A DNA stretch of 45,194 nucleotides, taken from contig DYIL01000026.1 in NCBI GenBank assembly GCA_020723665.1, positions 1 through 45,194 on the forward strand, read 5' to 3'. Below the pieces are notes generated by a model. The model was not told where the DNA came from and searched no databases. It saw only the letters and a program-made list of their open reading frames with translations. A program made the translations under genes and the position numbers. This DNA is from Methyloversatilis universalis (lineage in GTDB: Bacteria; Pseudomonadota; Gammaproteobacteria; Methylococcales; Methylococcaceae). Positions 26,772 through 37,382 of the stretch are shown here, one piece after another. How positions within the stretch are numbered: the stretch's first letter is position 1; the number at the start of each line of letters is the position of its first letter.

Positions 26772-27365
26772 TGTACAAACCGTGCATGGTTTACAAATTG
26801 GACCGGGCGGATGGTTTATACCTGTTCTCCCTTTCCATGCCATTGGCTGGGAGGGTTTATTTTCAGCGTTCGCTCATCGAGAACCCGAGAAGATGAGAGC
26901 TATAGCGCACTTCACACAGGCACTCGTCGATCCGACTCAAGCCCAACGGTTCCTTGGGCTACAGGTCGAAGACGTAAAGCAGATGCCCTTTCCACTTGAT
27001 TTCATCGTTCTGCCGCACGCGGCGGACCGTGACGCCCGCACCATACTCCAGCGGCGGCAGCTTCAAGGGAGAAGGATGTTAGCGAGGCGGTGCAGCTCGC
27101 TACGCGTGCGCCGCGCCTGCGCCTCGTGGCTGCGGTCGTCGTCATATTCCGCGACAAACCGATTGAAGCGTTGATGCTGCGCTTCCAGGATCGCCTCCGG
27201 GGGACCGCCACCTACTCTTTCAACGTCCGATGCATCCGTCATGCCGGCCACTCTGATCCGGACGGCCGGGTTCAGTCCGCGAAGGGTGGATTTCCAACCG
27301 AATCCACCGGGCCGACAGCCGACTCAAGCCGCCCGCCGCTTCAGCCAAATAAGGGGTTGAAAACG
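26772..27365 (-). pseudogene. IS481-family transposase relic
   Basis: On the - strand broken pieces of an IS481-type integrase-core transposase appear in order: A-G-G-L-S-R-L-S-A-R-W-I-R-L (near 27340), S-R-T-E-P-G-R-P-D-Q-S-G-R-H-D, R-M-H-R-T-L-K-E, H-Q-R-F-N-R-F-V-A-E-Y-D-D-D, L-P-P-L-E-Y-G-A-G-V-T-V-R-R-V-R-Q-N-D-E-I-K-W-K-G-H in two parts, and a tail Y-S-S-H-L-L-G. Frameshifts and stops separate them. The left boundary at 26772 reads TGTACAAACC...GGTTTACA, a TGT-type end as in this family. The right inverted repeat was not found. Confidence 0.75.
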
Positions 27366-27408
27366 TGAGTCAAACCTAAACCGCGCTTGGGCTTGGCGAA
27401 AATACCCC

Positions 27409-27483
27409 CTGGTATTTTTGGCCGCCGCCCAGGCCGGTACACGCTTAGGCTTCAGCTCACGCGGCTTGTTGCCGCGCCGGGGC
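27409..27483 (+). repeat. Direct repeat, copy 2 (uninterrupted)
   Basis: This copy matches the split copy at 25308-25458 and gives the empty site for the mini-element there. On the - strand it can be read as a basic, proline-rich peptide (R-R-G-N-K-P-R-E-L-K-P-K-R-V-P-A-W), so it may be the end of a lost gene. The two copies bracket the PqaA-like, HTH and IS481 relics in direct orientation. Confidence 0.65.
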
Positions 27484-27497
27484 ATCCATGCCCCGGA

Positions 27498-27529
27498 TTA
27501 ACCCAATCTAAAATATAGGCTGGGTTAAT
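27498..27529. repeat. Perfect 9-bp inverted repeat
   Basis: ATTAACCCA at 27498-27506 pairs with TGGGTTAAT at 27521-27529 across an AT-rich 14-base loop. It directly precedes the next mini-element. It may be a weak terminator or the footprint of another element. Confidence 0.5.
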
Positions 27530-27530
27530 A

Positions 27531-27630
27531 ACAGGGTGTTGAAAAACTCGATGCTCCTACCATAAGTAGTGGGCAACGACAGAACTGCTAACCTATATGT
27601 CGTATGCAGAATGCGTTTCCAACACCCTGT
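27531..27630. mobile_element. 100-bp mini-element with ACAGGGTGTTG ends
   Basis: Ends are ACAGGGTGTTG and CAACACCCTGT, perfect 11-base inverted repeats with further partial pairing (GAAA / TTTC). The interior has no coding capacity. CAGGGTGTTGAAAAA-type ends are common on IS elements, so this is probably a deletion derivative. No clear target duplication is visible. Confidence 0.6.
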
Positions 27631-27670
27631 CAAGAGCCGTGGCCATAGGACGACGGTTTAGACGTACCGA

Positions 27671-27994
27671 TTACCGGCTGTAGCCCAAGGATTCGATATC
27701 CGCCAGGCGGCCATTTTCGAATCGAAATAGTTGCACGAACCGATTCGGACCGAAGTCGTAGACCCATTCGTCGATCATAATCGGCACGTATTGCCCGAAT
27801 TCCAAACCCGTACCGAACAGTTTCGTATATCTGAGCTCGATGCGGGAGTCTGCGAATACGGGATTGCCGCACTTGTTAAGTACTTCTAGCTTGTGATCGC
27901 CAGCGTTTACCAGTGAGGAACCGCAGCGGAACGCCCACGCAGACGGCGTGGACAGGCAGAAGCACAGAGCGAGGAAAGAAATCCTTTTTTTCAT
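27671..27994 (-). CDS. DUF2845-family exported protein
   Basis: A 107-residue protein with a clear Sec signal peptide (M-K-K-R start, hydrophobic core, cleavage after A-W-A at residue 21). The mature part starts F-R-C-G-S-S-L-V and contains V-L-N-K-C-G-N-P, two cysteines in a spacing typical of DUF2845, then W-V-Y-D-F-G-P-N-R-F-V. The fold is a small periplasmic beta domain; function is unknown. It sits alone between mini-elements and a transposase relic but appears intact. Confidence 0.8.
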   Translation of the reverse strand: MKKRISFLALCFCLSTPSAWAFRCGSSLVNAGDHKLEVLNKCGNPVFADSRIELRYTKLFGTGLEFGQYVPIMIDEWVYDFGPNRFVQLFRFENGRLADIESLGYSR

Positions 27995-28148
27995 GAATGA
28001 CCATCAGGTTGTGAATATCGGTTATTCTGTGACTGGTTTGTAAAATCTGCCAGAAAAAGAGACCCAAACATGACTGGAGACACAGTCAAACAAGGATAGT
28101 GCAACGTCTTTTCTGTAAATTTGGCTAGCCCAAGGCATGACGGATGAC

Positions 28149-28620
28149 TTACAGATTGAGGTTGGGATAAACCTTGCCGGTCATTCATTCGCCGTCGAGT
28201 TCGGCAAGCAAGGCGAAGATCAGGCGTAGGCAGAAATCGGGGTTGGGGAAGTGGTCTGCACGGGTTCGTCGGCACAGGCGGCCACGCGGTCTTTTTGGCT
28301 TCTTGCCGGGTGACGAACTGTCCGGCGTTTTGTTGCAGATGGAACGGGCAGCGTTGCCTGGGCACCGCCGGCAACACGGCCCGACGAGTCGCTTCGAGGC
28401 CGTCATGGTCGTCGGCGACGATCAGCTTGACACCCTTGAGGCCACGGGCAAGCAGGTTCTCCAGGAAGCGCCGCCAGTTGGTCTCGGCTTCCGAGGTCGC
28501 GATATCGCAGCCCAGTCCCCGGTCTCAACGCCAACGGCGATCAACACGGCGCAATCGAGGCGCTGGTCCGAAACGACATTCGGACGCAAGACGAGCGTGA
28601 AAAGTAGAGCAAATGAATTT
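28149..28620 (-). pseudogene. IS256-family transposase relic
   Basis: On the - strand: L-D-C-A-V-L-I-A-V-G-V (near 28560), T-N-W-R-R-F-L-E-N-L-L-A-R-G-L-K-G-V-K-L-I-V-A-D-D-H-D-G-L in adjoining parts, which carries the catalytic D-D-H region, R-Q-R-C-P-F-H-L-Q-Q-N-A, and, after a frameshift and large internal deletion, F-P-N-P-D-F-C-L-R-L with an in-frame TGA where a Trp is expected, then M-T-G-K-V-Y-P-N-L-N-L and TAA at 28149-28151. These are C-terminal hallmarks of the IS256 (mutator) family. The element is dead. Confidence 0.78.
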
Positions 28621-28781
28621 GGAAGTCTAGCCTGAAAATGGGTGGGCCTCTTATAGGGGGCTTCCTCAAACTACCCGTTCTGCGGGTAGTACGTGATTTT
28701 GCCCCCTTCAAGGGTAACTTTGTGCTGGGCAATGGGCGGCGGTGTTATCCCCGGACGATCATCGAACCTTCAGGGGACCTC

Positions 28782-28808
28782 GAAAAACCGCCTTCCCGGC
28801 AGTTTTTC
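28782..28808 (+). repeat. Terminator-like hairpin, right copy of the 44-bp inverted repeat
   Basis: An 11-bp stem with one mismatch (GAAAAACCGCC / GGCAGTTTTTC), loop TTCCC, followed by TCTTCGCC. With flanks it is the reverse complement of the region around 23174-23200. No gene on + ends just before it, so here it looks like a mobile repeat rather than a gene's own terminator. Confidence 0.6.
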
Positions 28809-28853
28809 TCTTCGCCAAGCCCAAACACGGAATCCGCTTGTTCAGACCTTCCT

Positions 28854-28941
28854 TAAGGAAGCTCTGATTAAGTCCTTCGACAGGCCTGTCCTGAGCTTGT
28901 CGAAGGGCGTGAACCGAATCGACTTGTTCAGAGTTTCCTTA
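28854..28941. mobile_element. Palindromic 88-bp mini-element
   Basis: Ends TAAGGAAGCTCTGATTAAGTC and GACTTGTTCAGAGTTTCCTTA pair as imperfect inverted repeats (17 of 21). The centre holds a second palindrome, CCTTCGACA...TGTCGAAGG (28874-28907), of a type widespread in proteobacterial intergenic regions. A half copy of the right end (CTTGTTCAGACCTTCCTTA) abuts it at 28838-28855. The left end recurs exactly at 36-55. Confidence 0.65.
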
Positions 28942-28957
28942 ATGGATCAGGGACGGA

Positions 28958-29362
28958 TCAACCATCTCCAGGCTGGATTACCTCGAGCTTCACCTGGGCG
29001 AGTCCCTGCCTTATGAATCCGAGTTTTTTAGCCGCATGCCGCGAGAGGTCGAGCAGACGTTTGTTCGTCAGGGCGCTGCGGTCGTTCACTCGAACTTCTA
29101 CGCTGCGGTTATTGCTAAGATTGGTGACGCGAATCCGTGTCCCGAATGGCAGGGACCGATGCATCGCGGTGAAGCCGTTCCGGTCGTAACGCTCTCCGCT
29201 GGCCGTTCGCCGGCCATGAAAGCGATCGCTGTAGTAGGAAGCAATGCCTTTTTGAGCGCTTGACGGATTCTTTGGACTTGCCGTTCTGGCATGACCAACG
29301 GTACAGGAAGACGCCAGATAGATCGACAGAAGGGAGTTGGCAATCAGTCGAAACCTCCGCAT
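28958..29362 (-). CDS. Short RlpA-like double-psi beta-barrel protein
   Basis: RlpA proteins act on peptidoglycan at the septum or bind it. This 134-residue protein has a signal peptide with a possible lipobox (A-S-S-C, Cys20), then the RlpA double-psi barrel: G-I-A-S-Y-Y, R-R-T-A-S-G-E-R-Y, T-A-M-H-R-S-L-P-F-G-T-R-I-R-V-T-N-L and V-R-V-N-D-R. The H/D residues of the catalytic site in active RlpA (His in A-M-H-R, Asp in V-N-D-R) are present. It lacks the C-terminal SPOR domain of full RlpA, so this is a minimal form. Start ATG 29362 follows AAGGAGGT. Confidence 0.85.
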   Translation of the reverse strand: MRRFRLIANSLLSIYLASSCTVGHARTASPKNPSSAQKGIASYYSDRFHGRRTASGERYDRNGFTAMHRSLPFGTRIRVTNLSNNRSVEVRVNDRSALTNKRLLDLSRHAAKKLGFIRQGLAQVKLEVIQPGDG

Positions 29363-29744
29363 CTTTTACCTCCTTATTGGTTGCTTGGGAACGATGCCGT
29401 TTGATAATAAACGAAGCTTCTAGAAAGACCAAATTCCTATCAAATTGGTTATATGTGGATCCCGCGACACGGCTCAACCTTGGAACCGACCGTGCCCCGG
29501 CATACGGCCCGAAGGCGAACAAAGCCGCGTTCCCGTTCTCGGAGCAATTGTTTCAATGGATACGAAAGACGATGGAACGCATAGTGCACGGCAAAGCCCG
29601 AAGTACTCCACGTGCAATCGAGCCGAGAACTCGACTGTGATCAGAGGGTTGTTACGGGGACGCCAGCCCTGCATTCAGGGCCGGTCGTCCGACTGGTTTC
29701 GCCCGCCAACTGCGCCGCGGCTGCGGGACGGTTTCGCGTTCCGA
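29363..29744. other. Intergenic region between the RlpA-like gene and serS
   Basis: No gene is supported. The promoter listed at 29405-29433 lies here. A 6-bp hairpin (GCCCTG / CAGGGC, 29666-29681) lies 63 bases past the serS stop but lacks a T-run, so it is at best a weak terminator. Confidence 0.4.
29405..29433 (-). promoter_or_regulatory. Candidate sigma70 promoter of the RlpA-like gene
   Basis: On the - strand TTGGTC (-35), a 17-base spacer and TATTAT (-10) precede the RlpA-like start by about 43 bases. The -10 matches five of six consensus bases, the -35 four at best. Confidence 0.45.
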
Positions 29745-31022
<1,278 letters not shown>

Positions 31023-31238
31023 TTATCCTTCGTGAGACTTGGGTAAATCGGGATTAAGAATATTTGCGGCGTACGGCCGACGCTCAGGCGATAACAACGG
31101 CTCCGCCGACACCCCGATTGCCCGACGAGGACGGGATCGAACCGGCGGAACGGAGGCAAGAGCGGTGTCAACAGAAAAAACGGACAGCCTGTCGCCATCT
31201 TCACCTTCGATTGACGCACGGGCTGGGGTAACGCGGGT

Positions 31239-32297
31239 TCAGCCCGCATCCGCCAGCACCATCATGGCCTGCCGATCGGGATTTCGAACGACGCCCCGCT
31301 CGGTCACGATGCAATCGATCAATTCGGCCGGAGTCACGTCAAACACAGGATTCCAGGCCGTAATGACGCTGCCCGGCCTTGCGAAACAGTCGTTCAGCAA
31401 TTCGTTCTGACCCCGCTCCTCGATCTTGATACTTGCCCCCGTTTCTGTCCGCCAATCGATCGTCGACGTCGGCGCGACCACCATGAATTTCACGCCGTGG
31501 TGGCGGGCAGCGACGGCCAAGGCATAAGTGCCGATCTTGTTGGCGGTGTCGCCGTTCGCCGCGATGCGGTCGGCTCCGACGGCGATCCATTGGATCGCAC
31601 CCGTTTTCATCAAATAGGCTGCCGCGGAGTCGGCGATCAACGTCGCGGGTATACCGTCCTGCTCCAGTTCCCAAACGGTCAGTCGAGCCCCCTGTAACCA
31701 GGGACGGGTTTCGGTCGCGAAAATCCTCGTAACGCCCTGCCGGTAGGCACTCCGAACCACGCCGAGCGCGGTGCCGTAGCCGCCGGTCGCAAGAGAACCC
31801 GTGTTGCAGTGGGTCAACACGCCGCCGGCCCCGACGAGCAAAGAAGCGCCCAACTGACCCATTTTTCGATTAGCCGCGATGTCCTCTTCATGGATAAAAC
31901 GAGCGGCCTGCAACAGAGTGGGCTCGGGATCGCCTTCTATAGCCCCGATTTCCGACCGCATCCGATCGAGCGCCCAGAAAAGGTTCACGGCGGTGGGACG
32001 CGAGCCGGCCAGTACGGCCAGGTCTGCTTCGATCGCGTCTTTCCAAGTATCCGGAGTTTCGCGATATCTTTGACGCGCGGCCAAAACTACGCCGTAAGCG
32101 GCGGCAATGCCGATCGCAGGGGCTCCGCGCACGCGCATCGAGGCAATCGCCTCGGCCACGCCCGGGGCGCTGTTGAATGTCTCATATTCAACGACATTCG
32201 GAAGCCGGCGCTGATCGAGCACGCGGAGTCCTTGCTCGCACCACTGTAGTGCGCGTACGGTATCGTGAAATGGCTTGGGCGAAGACGATGAGGGCAT
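31239..32297 (-). CDS. mtnA: S-methyl-5-thioribose-1-phosphate isomerase
   Basis: MtnA converts methylthioribose-1-phosphate to methylthioribulose-1-phosphate in the methionine salvage pathway. The 352-residue protein has R-G-A-P-A-I-G near residue 57, [10 protein letters not shown] with the catalytic Cys, [10 protein letters not shown], and [10 protein letters not shown] with the catalytic Asp. The fold is shared with eIF2B subunits, but these motifs mark the isomerase. No other salvage gene is nearby. A terminator-like hairpin sits just upstream of the start. Confidence 0.94.
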   Translation of the reverse strand: MPSSSSPKPFHDTVRALQWCEQGLRVLDQRRLPNVVEYETFNSAPGVAEAIASMRVRGAPAIGIAAAYGVVLAARQRYRETPDTWKDAIEADLAVLAGSRPTAVNLFWALDRMRSEIGAIEGDPEPTLLQAARFIHEEDIAANRKMGQLGASLLVGAGGVLTHCNTGSLATGGYGTALGVVRSAYRQGVTRIFATETRPWLQGARLTVWELEQDGIPATLIADSAAAYLMKTGAIQWIAVGADRIAANGDTANKIGTYALAVAARHHGVKFMVVAPTSTIDWRTETGASIKIEERGQNELLNDCFARPGSVITAWNPVFDVTPAELIDCIVTERGVVRNPDRQAMMVLADAG

Positions 32298-32599
32298 CTA
32301 GATAACCAACCACGGGAGATTGTCAAAAAAACACCCGTCTAGCGGGTGTTGTCGGACCGGCCGGATGCAGCAACCGATCTTGGCATTTTAAAATGGTCCT
32401 ACAGCTAAACAAAGAACTCGCGCCTACTTACAGAGACTGGGCGATGAAAACCTTGAAAAGGCATACCCTTTGCAAAACGTCTAGAGTTGAAGCAGGTGCG
32501 CGTTTTTGTCGCATGATCGAACGGCTATTCTCAGTTATAGGATGGTCTTATTCACAATAGTCTGAACTTGTACGCTCTACCACCCCATAAAGGCCGACC
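32298..32599. other. Intergenic region upstream of mtnA
   Basis: Apart from the terminator there is no supported gene. I looked for a SAM riboswitch on the - strand because mtnA is a methionine-salvage gene, but recognised no known class. The region is long enough for a leader RNA. Confidence 0.4.
32323..32350 (-). terminator. Intrinsic terminator just upstream of mtnA
   Basis: On the - strand an 8-bp perfect stem AACACCCG / CGGGTGTT with a 5-base loop is followed by seven T residues. It lies 33 bases before the mtnA start and about 450 bases past the rlmB stop, so it may end rlmB read-through or act as a leader attenuator for mtnA. Confidence 0.75.
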
Positions 32600-32800
32600 A
32601 TGGTACTCGAAATCTACCTCTGGTGTTGGATGCATCTGGAACCCCGTTATGCAGCAAAGAGAGGGGCAAAACTTCTGGGCTTGGCGACCCTGGTGTTGGC
32701 TCCGCTGATCTATGTCAATATCGACATCCACAGACAAGGTTTCAACATCTCGGCCCCCAGCTTGATGATCCAGGTAGGCGAGCACGACTCGGGGCATTAA
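32600..32800 (+). CDS. Possible small hypothetical protein
   Basis: A 66-codon frame with ATC, CTG, GAC and GTG-rich codon use like real genes here. It has a hydrophobic segment L-L-G-L-A-T-L-V-L-A-P-L-I-Y-V near residues 25-39 that could span the membrane. Only a weak AAGG ribosome site precedes it. It overlaps the rlmB 3' end by 4 bases tail to tail. An 81-codon frame on the opposite strand covers it and looks less protein-like. I do not recognise it. Confidence 0.35.
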   Translation: MVLEIYLWCWMHLEPRYAAKRGAKLLGLATLVLAPLIYVNIDIHRQGFNISAPSLMIQVGEHDSGH

Positions 32801-33552
32801 GTCCGGCTCGACTGTGTACGCTGACGTACAGCCTCGAAAAGCAATACGCCTGTCGCGACTGACAAGTTGAGGCTTTCAACATGGCCGAACATAGGAATTT
32901 TGACTAAAAAGTCGCAGGACTCGCGCGTCAGGCGGCGCAAGCCTTTTTCTTCCGCCCCGACTACCAGCGCTAACGGAACGGCAAAGTCGGCTTGGTACAG
33001 CGTTCGCTCGGCCTCGCCCGCAGCCCCCACGATCCACAAACCGGCCTCCTTCAGCCAGCCAAGGACTCGATTCAAATTGGTCACACGGTAGAGAGGCACG
33101 GCTTCAGCCGCGCCGGAGGCGACTTTGGCCACGGTCGGCGTCAGTCCCACCGACTGATCCTTCGTGATGATGACGCCCTGTACGCCCGCGGCATCGGCGC
33201 TGCGCAGACAAGCTCCGAGATTATGCGGATCTTGTACGTGATCTAGGACCAGAAAAAACGGCTGCTCAGAAACGTTCGCCAATGCATCTCGAAGCTCCGA
33301 CTCCCCGAGTTCGGCGGCGAGTTTCAACTCGAGAACGATGCCCTGGTGCTTTTGGCTTCCAGCCAGGGAATCGAGTCGCGTTCGTGCGGCCGGCTGAACC
33401 GGAATGCCAAGGGATGCCAATTTCCGCTCAATGACCGCAATACGACCATCTTCCCGTCGCGGGTCGACCCAAGCACTGATGATTCGGTCCGGGACATTTT
33501 CGAGCGCGGCTTCCGCCGCATGTAGACCTGCCACGCGACGCCGGTTCTTCAT
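32797..33552 (-). CDS. rlmB: 23S rRNA (guanosine-2'-O)-methyltransferase RlmB
   Basis: RlmB methylates the ribose of G2251 in 23S rRNA. The 251-residue SpoU-family protein has a substrate-binding N-domain (1-about 80) and a knotted SPOUT domain with motif 1 D-P-H-N-L-G-A-C-L-R-S-A (near 110), motif 2 V-V-G-A-E-E-K-G-L-R-R-L, and motif 3 I-P-M-F-G-H-V-E-S-L-N-L-S-V-A. It overlaps rnr by 4 bases, the usual rnr-rlmB operon. A G-A-E-E form replaces the more usual G-x-E-G at motif 2, which is mild. Confidence 0.93.
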   Translation of the reverse strand: MKNRRRVAGLHAAEAALENVPDRIISAWVDPRREDGRIAVIERKLASLGIPVQPAARTRLDSLAGSQKHQGIVLELKLAAELGESELRDALANVSEQPFFLVLDHVQDPHNLGACLRSADAAGVQGVIITKDQSVGLTPTVAKVASGAAEAVPLYRVTNLNRVLGWLKEAGLWIVGAAGEAERTLYQADFAVPLALVVGAEEKGLRRLTRESCDFLVKIPMFGHVESLNLSVATGVLLFEAVRQRTQSSRT

Positions 33553-35789
33553 GAACGGCGTCTTTTCTTACGGGTCCGACGCGCCGGAGACTCGGCGCGC
33601 TTTACCAGTTCGAGGTCGATTTTCCGTTCATCCAGATCCACACGAGCCACGACCACTCGAACGCTGTCGCCCAGCCTGTAAGTCACGCCGCTCCGCTGCC
33701 CCTCCAAACGATAACCGATCGGATCGTAATGAAAGAAATCCTTATCCAAAGTCGAAACGTGAACCAGACCTTCGACGAAAATGTCTTTCAGTTCCACAAA
33801 AAAACCGAACGGCGTCACGGCCGAAATCACCCCGTCGAACTCCTCTCCCAACTTGTCCAGCATGTACTCGCACTTGAGCCAGGCAATGACGTCACGGGTG
33901 GCCTCGTCGGCGCGCCGCTCAGTGTACGAGCAATGCTCGCCGATCAACACCATATCGTTGTGGGAATAGTAGAATTCTTCCCTCTTCTTGTTTTCGAGCG
34001 CGTGACGAATCGCCCGATGCACCAGCAAATCCGGGTAGCGCCTGATGGGCGAGGTGAAATGAGTGTAGGCATCCAGTGCCAGCCCGAAATGGCCTTTTTT
34101 CTCTGGGCTATAAATAGCCTGAGGCAGCGAACGTAGCAGTACGGTCTGAATCAGGTGTTCGTCGGGTCGGCCGGTGATCTCGTCCAGAATCTCGAAATAG
34201 TCTTTCGGTCCAGGATTATCGCCGCCTCCGAGACGCAAGCCGACCTTTCCGAGAAAAGCCCGCAGGTCAGCCAGTCGCTCGGCGGTAGGCCCTTCGTGAA
34301 TCCGGAGCACATGAGGAAGTTTTTGACGGGCCAAGTAGCGCGCCGCCGCGATATTGGCGGTGATCATGCACTCCTCGATGAGACGATGGGCATCGTTACG
34401 CTCGCGCGGCACGATCTGCGAGATTTTCTTGCCTTCTCCGAAGACGATGTAGGATTCCTGGGTATCGAAATCCATCGCCCCCCGCGCCTCTCTCGCTCGC
34501 CGCAGTACTTTGTAGAGCGCATGCAGTTCCTCCAGGTGAGGCACCAGGGCACGATATTTTTTTCTCAGCAACTTGTCGCCATCGACGATCATACGGGCGA
34601 CTTCGGTGTAAGTAAGCCGCGCATGGGAAAACATCAGCCCCGAGTAGAAACGCGAGCGGACGATGGTACCCTCGGTGTTGATATAAATTTCGCAAACCAT
34701 GCATAGACGGTCCTGCTCGGGGTTGAGCGAGCACAAACCGTTTGAGAGTACCTCCGGCAGCATAGGAATAACCCGATCGGGAAAATACACCGAATTGCCG
34801 CGGTTTCTCGCTTCATCGTCCAGCGCGGTTCCGGGCCGAACGTAATGGGAAACATCGGCGATGGCGACGTACAGCTTCCACCCTTTCGGGGTACGCTCGC
34901 AGTACACGGCATCATCGAAATCGCGGGCATCTTCCCCGTCGATCGTCACCAGCGGCAGGTGGCGCAAATCGACACGGCCGGCCTTATCCTCCTCCGCGAC
35001 CTCCGTGCTCAAACCCGCAACCGCTTTCAACACGGCCTCCGACCACTCGGACGGCAGATCGAAACTGCGAATCGCCACTTCGATCTCCATCCCAGGCGCC
35101 ATGTGATCCCCCAGGACCTCTTTGATGCGACCGATGGGATCACGCTGCCGGGTTGGCTGCTCGATGATCTCGGCAACCACGATCTGTCCGGGACGCGCGC
35201 CGTTTCTATGCTCGTCGGGAATCAGAACGTCGTGAGCGATATGCTTGTTATCCGGGACGACGAAGGAGATGCCCTGTTCGAGATACAGTCGGCCCACGAT
35301 GTGATGCGTGTTCCGCTCCAGTACCTCGACAACGCCCGCCTCCCGCCGCCCGCGGCGGTCGACGCCGCGAACGCACACCACAGCCCGGTCATCGTGCATG
35401 AGCGCGCGCATTTCCTTGGGTGAGAGAAACAAATCATCGCCGCCTTCGTCTGGCCGAAGAAAGCCGAAGCCATCGGGATGGCCGATGACGCGCCCTACGA
35501 TGAGGTCTTTGTGATTTACAATGCAGTAATAATTGCGGCGGTTCCTCAGTATCTGCCCATCCCGCTCCATGGCGTTGAGACGACGACGCAGCGATTCAAC
35601 GTCTTCGTCCTCTTGTACGCCCAATACACTGGCAAGGTCTTCGACCCTTAAAGGAACGCCCTGCGCTTTCATCACCTCGAGAATCAATTCCCGACTGGGA
35701 ATGGGACGCTCGTATTTTCCCGCCTCCCTTTCGGCGAAGGGATCCTCGAACCTAAACCCTCTAACTGTCGTAGGGGCGGATTTGATCAT
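33549..35789 (-). CDS. rnr: Ribonuclease R
   Basis: RNase R is a 3'-5' exoribonuclease that degrades structured RNA. The 746-residue protein shows an N-terminal HTH region (about 25-85), cold-shock-like OB domains (about 90-240), the RNB catalytic domain with T-I-D-G-E-D-A-R-D-F-D-D-A-V near residue 285 (the Asp residues bind Mg), a later A-Y-T-H-F-T-S-P-I-R-R-Y-P-D-L motif, and a C-terminal S1 domain (about 645-730) with a basic tail. The start ATG follows GGAAAAG. It overlaps rlmB by 4 bases and is divergent from the tRNA gene. Confidence 0.95.
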   Translation of the reverse strand: MIKSAPTTVRGFRFEDPFAEREAGKYERPIPSRELILEVMKAQGVPLRVEDLASVLGVQEDEDVESLRRRLNAMERDGQILRNRRNYYCIVNHKDLIVGRVIGHPDGFGFLRPDEGGDDLFLSPKEMRALMHDDRAVVCVRGVDRRGRREAGVVEVLERNTHHIVGRLYLEQGISFVVPDNKHIAHDVLIPDEHRNGARPGQIVVAEIIEQPTRQRDPIGRIKEVLGDHMAPGMEIEVAIRSFDLPSEWSEAVLKAVAGLSTEVAEEDKAGRVDLRHLPLVTIDGEDARDFDDAVYCERTPKGWKLYVAIADVSHYVRPGTALDDEARNRGNSVYFPDRVIPMLPEVLSNGLCSLNPEQDRLCMVCEIYINTEGTIVRSRFYSGLMFSHARLTYTEVARMIVDGDKLLRKKYRALVPHLEELHALYKVLRRAREARGAMDFDTQESYIVFGEGKKISQIVPRERNDAHRLIEECMITANIAAARYLARQKLPHVLRIHEGPTAERLADLRAFLGKVGLRLGGGDNPGPKDYFEILDEITGRPDEHLIQTVLLRSLPQAIYSPEKKGHFGLALDAYTHFTSPIRRYPDLLVHRAIRHALENKKREEFYYSHNDMVLIGEHCSYTERRADEATRDVIAWLKCEYMLDKLGEEFDGVISAVTPFGFFVELKDIFVEGLVHVSTLDKDFFHYDPIGYRLEGQRSGVTYRLGDSVRVVVARVDLDERKIDLELVKRAESPARRTRKKRRRS

Positions 35790-35889
35790 CGATACTTTTC
35801 CTGTTTCTGTGTTTGGTTCTTCGCCTTCGGACAGCCTTGGGTCCGATAAGCTCTCGCGAGGCGAACGATTCGGTTCAAAACTTTTGATA

Positions 35890-35918
35890 TTGACAACTCA
35901 ATCTATAAATAGCAAAAT
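35890..35918 (+). promoter_or_regulatory. Candidate sigma70 promoter of tRNA-Leu
   Basis: TTGACA at 35890-35895, a 17-base spacer, and CAAAAT at 35913-35918. A transcript would start near 35926, about 27 bases before the mature tRNA. The -35 is perfect; the -10 is moderate. TATAAA at 35904 is too close to serve with this -35. Confidence 0.55.
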
Positions 35919-35952
35919 TCACGACTCCAATTGAGTCGCTCGACTCACCTCT

Positions 35953-36037
35953 GCCGAGGTGGTGAAATTGGTAGACACGCATGATTCAGGTTCATGTGGG
36001 GAGACCCGTGGAGGTTCAAGTCCTCTCCTCGGCACCA
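35953..36037 (+). tRNA. tRNA-Leu (anticodon CAG)
   Basis: The 85-base gene folds as a class II (long variable arm) tRNA. The acceptor stem GCCGAGG pairs with CCTCGGC and CCA is encoded. The D-arm has GGTAGAC, the anticodon loop is TTCAGGT with CAG at 35987-35989, a long variable arm follows (GGGGAGACCCG), and the T-arm is GAGGTTCAAGTCCTC. The CAG anticodon reads CUG. It lies alone between divergent rnr and convergent purA; no integrated element starts at its 3' end. Confidence 0.96.
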
Positions 36038-36043
36038 TCCTTA

Positions 36044-37382
<1,339 letters not shown>

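Larger units (their letters stand above)
28621..28957. other. Repeat-rich spacer
   Basis: No gene is supported; + strand frames here are read-through of repeats. An 8-bp perfect hairpin (ACTACCCG / CGGGTAGT, loop TTCTG) is at 28670-28690. It is followed by the right copy of the 44-bp terminator-like repeat and the 28854-28941 mini-element. Confidence 0.5.

Noticed and set aside
28874..28907. CRISPR-like palindrome
   Set aside because: Only one palindromic unit within a mini-element; no regularly spaced repeats or cas genes.
32330..32600. SAM riboswitch upstream of mtnA
   Set aside because: No conserved core of a known SAM or SAH class could be recognised; kept only as a possible unknown leader.
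32552..32797. 81-codon frame on - overlapping the rlmB stop (TAATG)
   Set aside because: The overlap looks like coupling, but the peptide has no protein-like pattern and the opposite + frame has better codon use.
35953..36037. tRNA-Leu as integration site of a mobile island
   Set aside because: No repeat of the tRNA 3' end and no integrase were found next to it; flanking genes are core.
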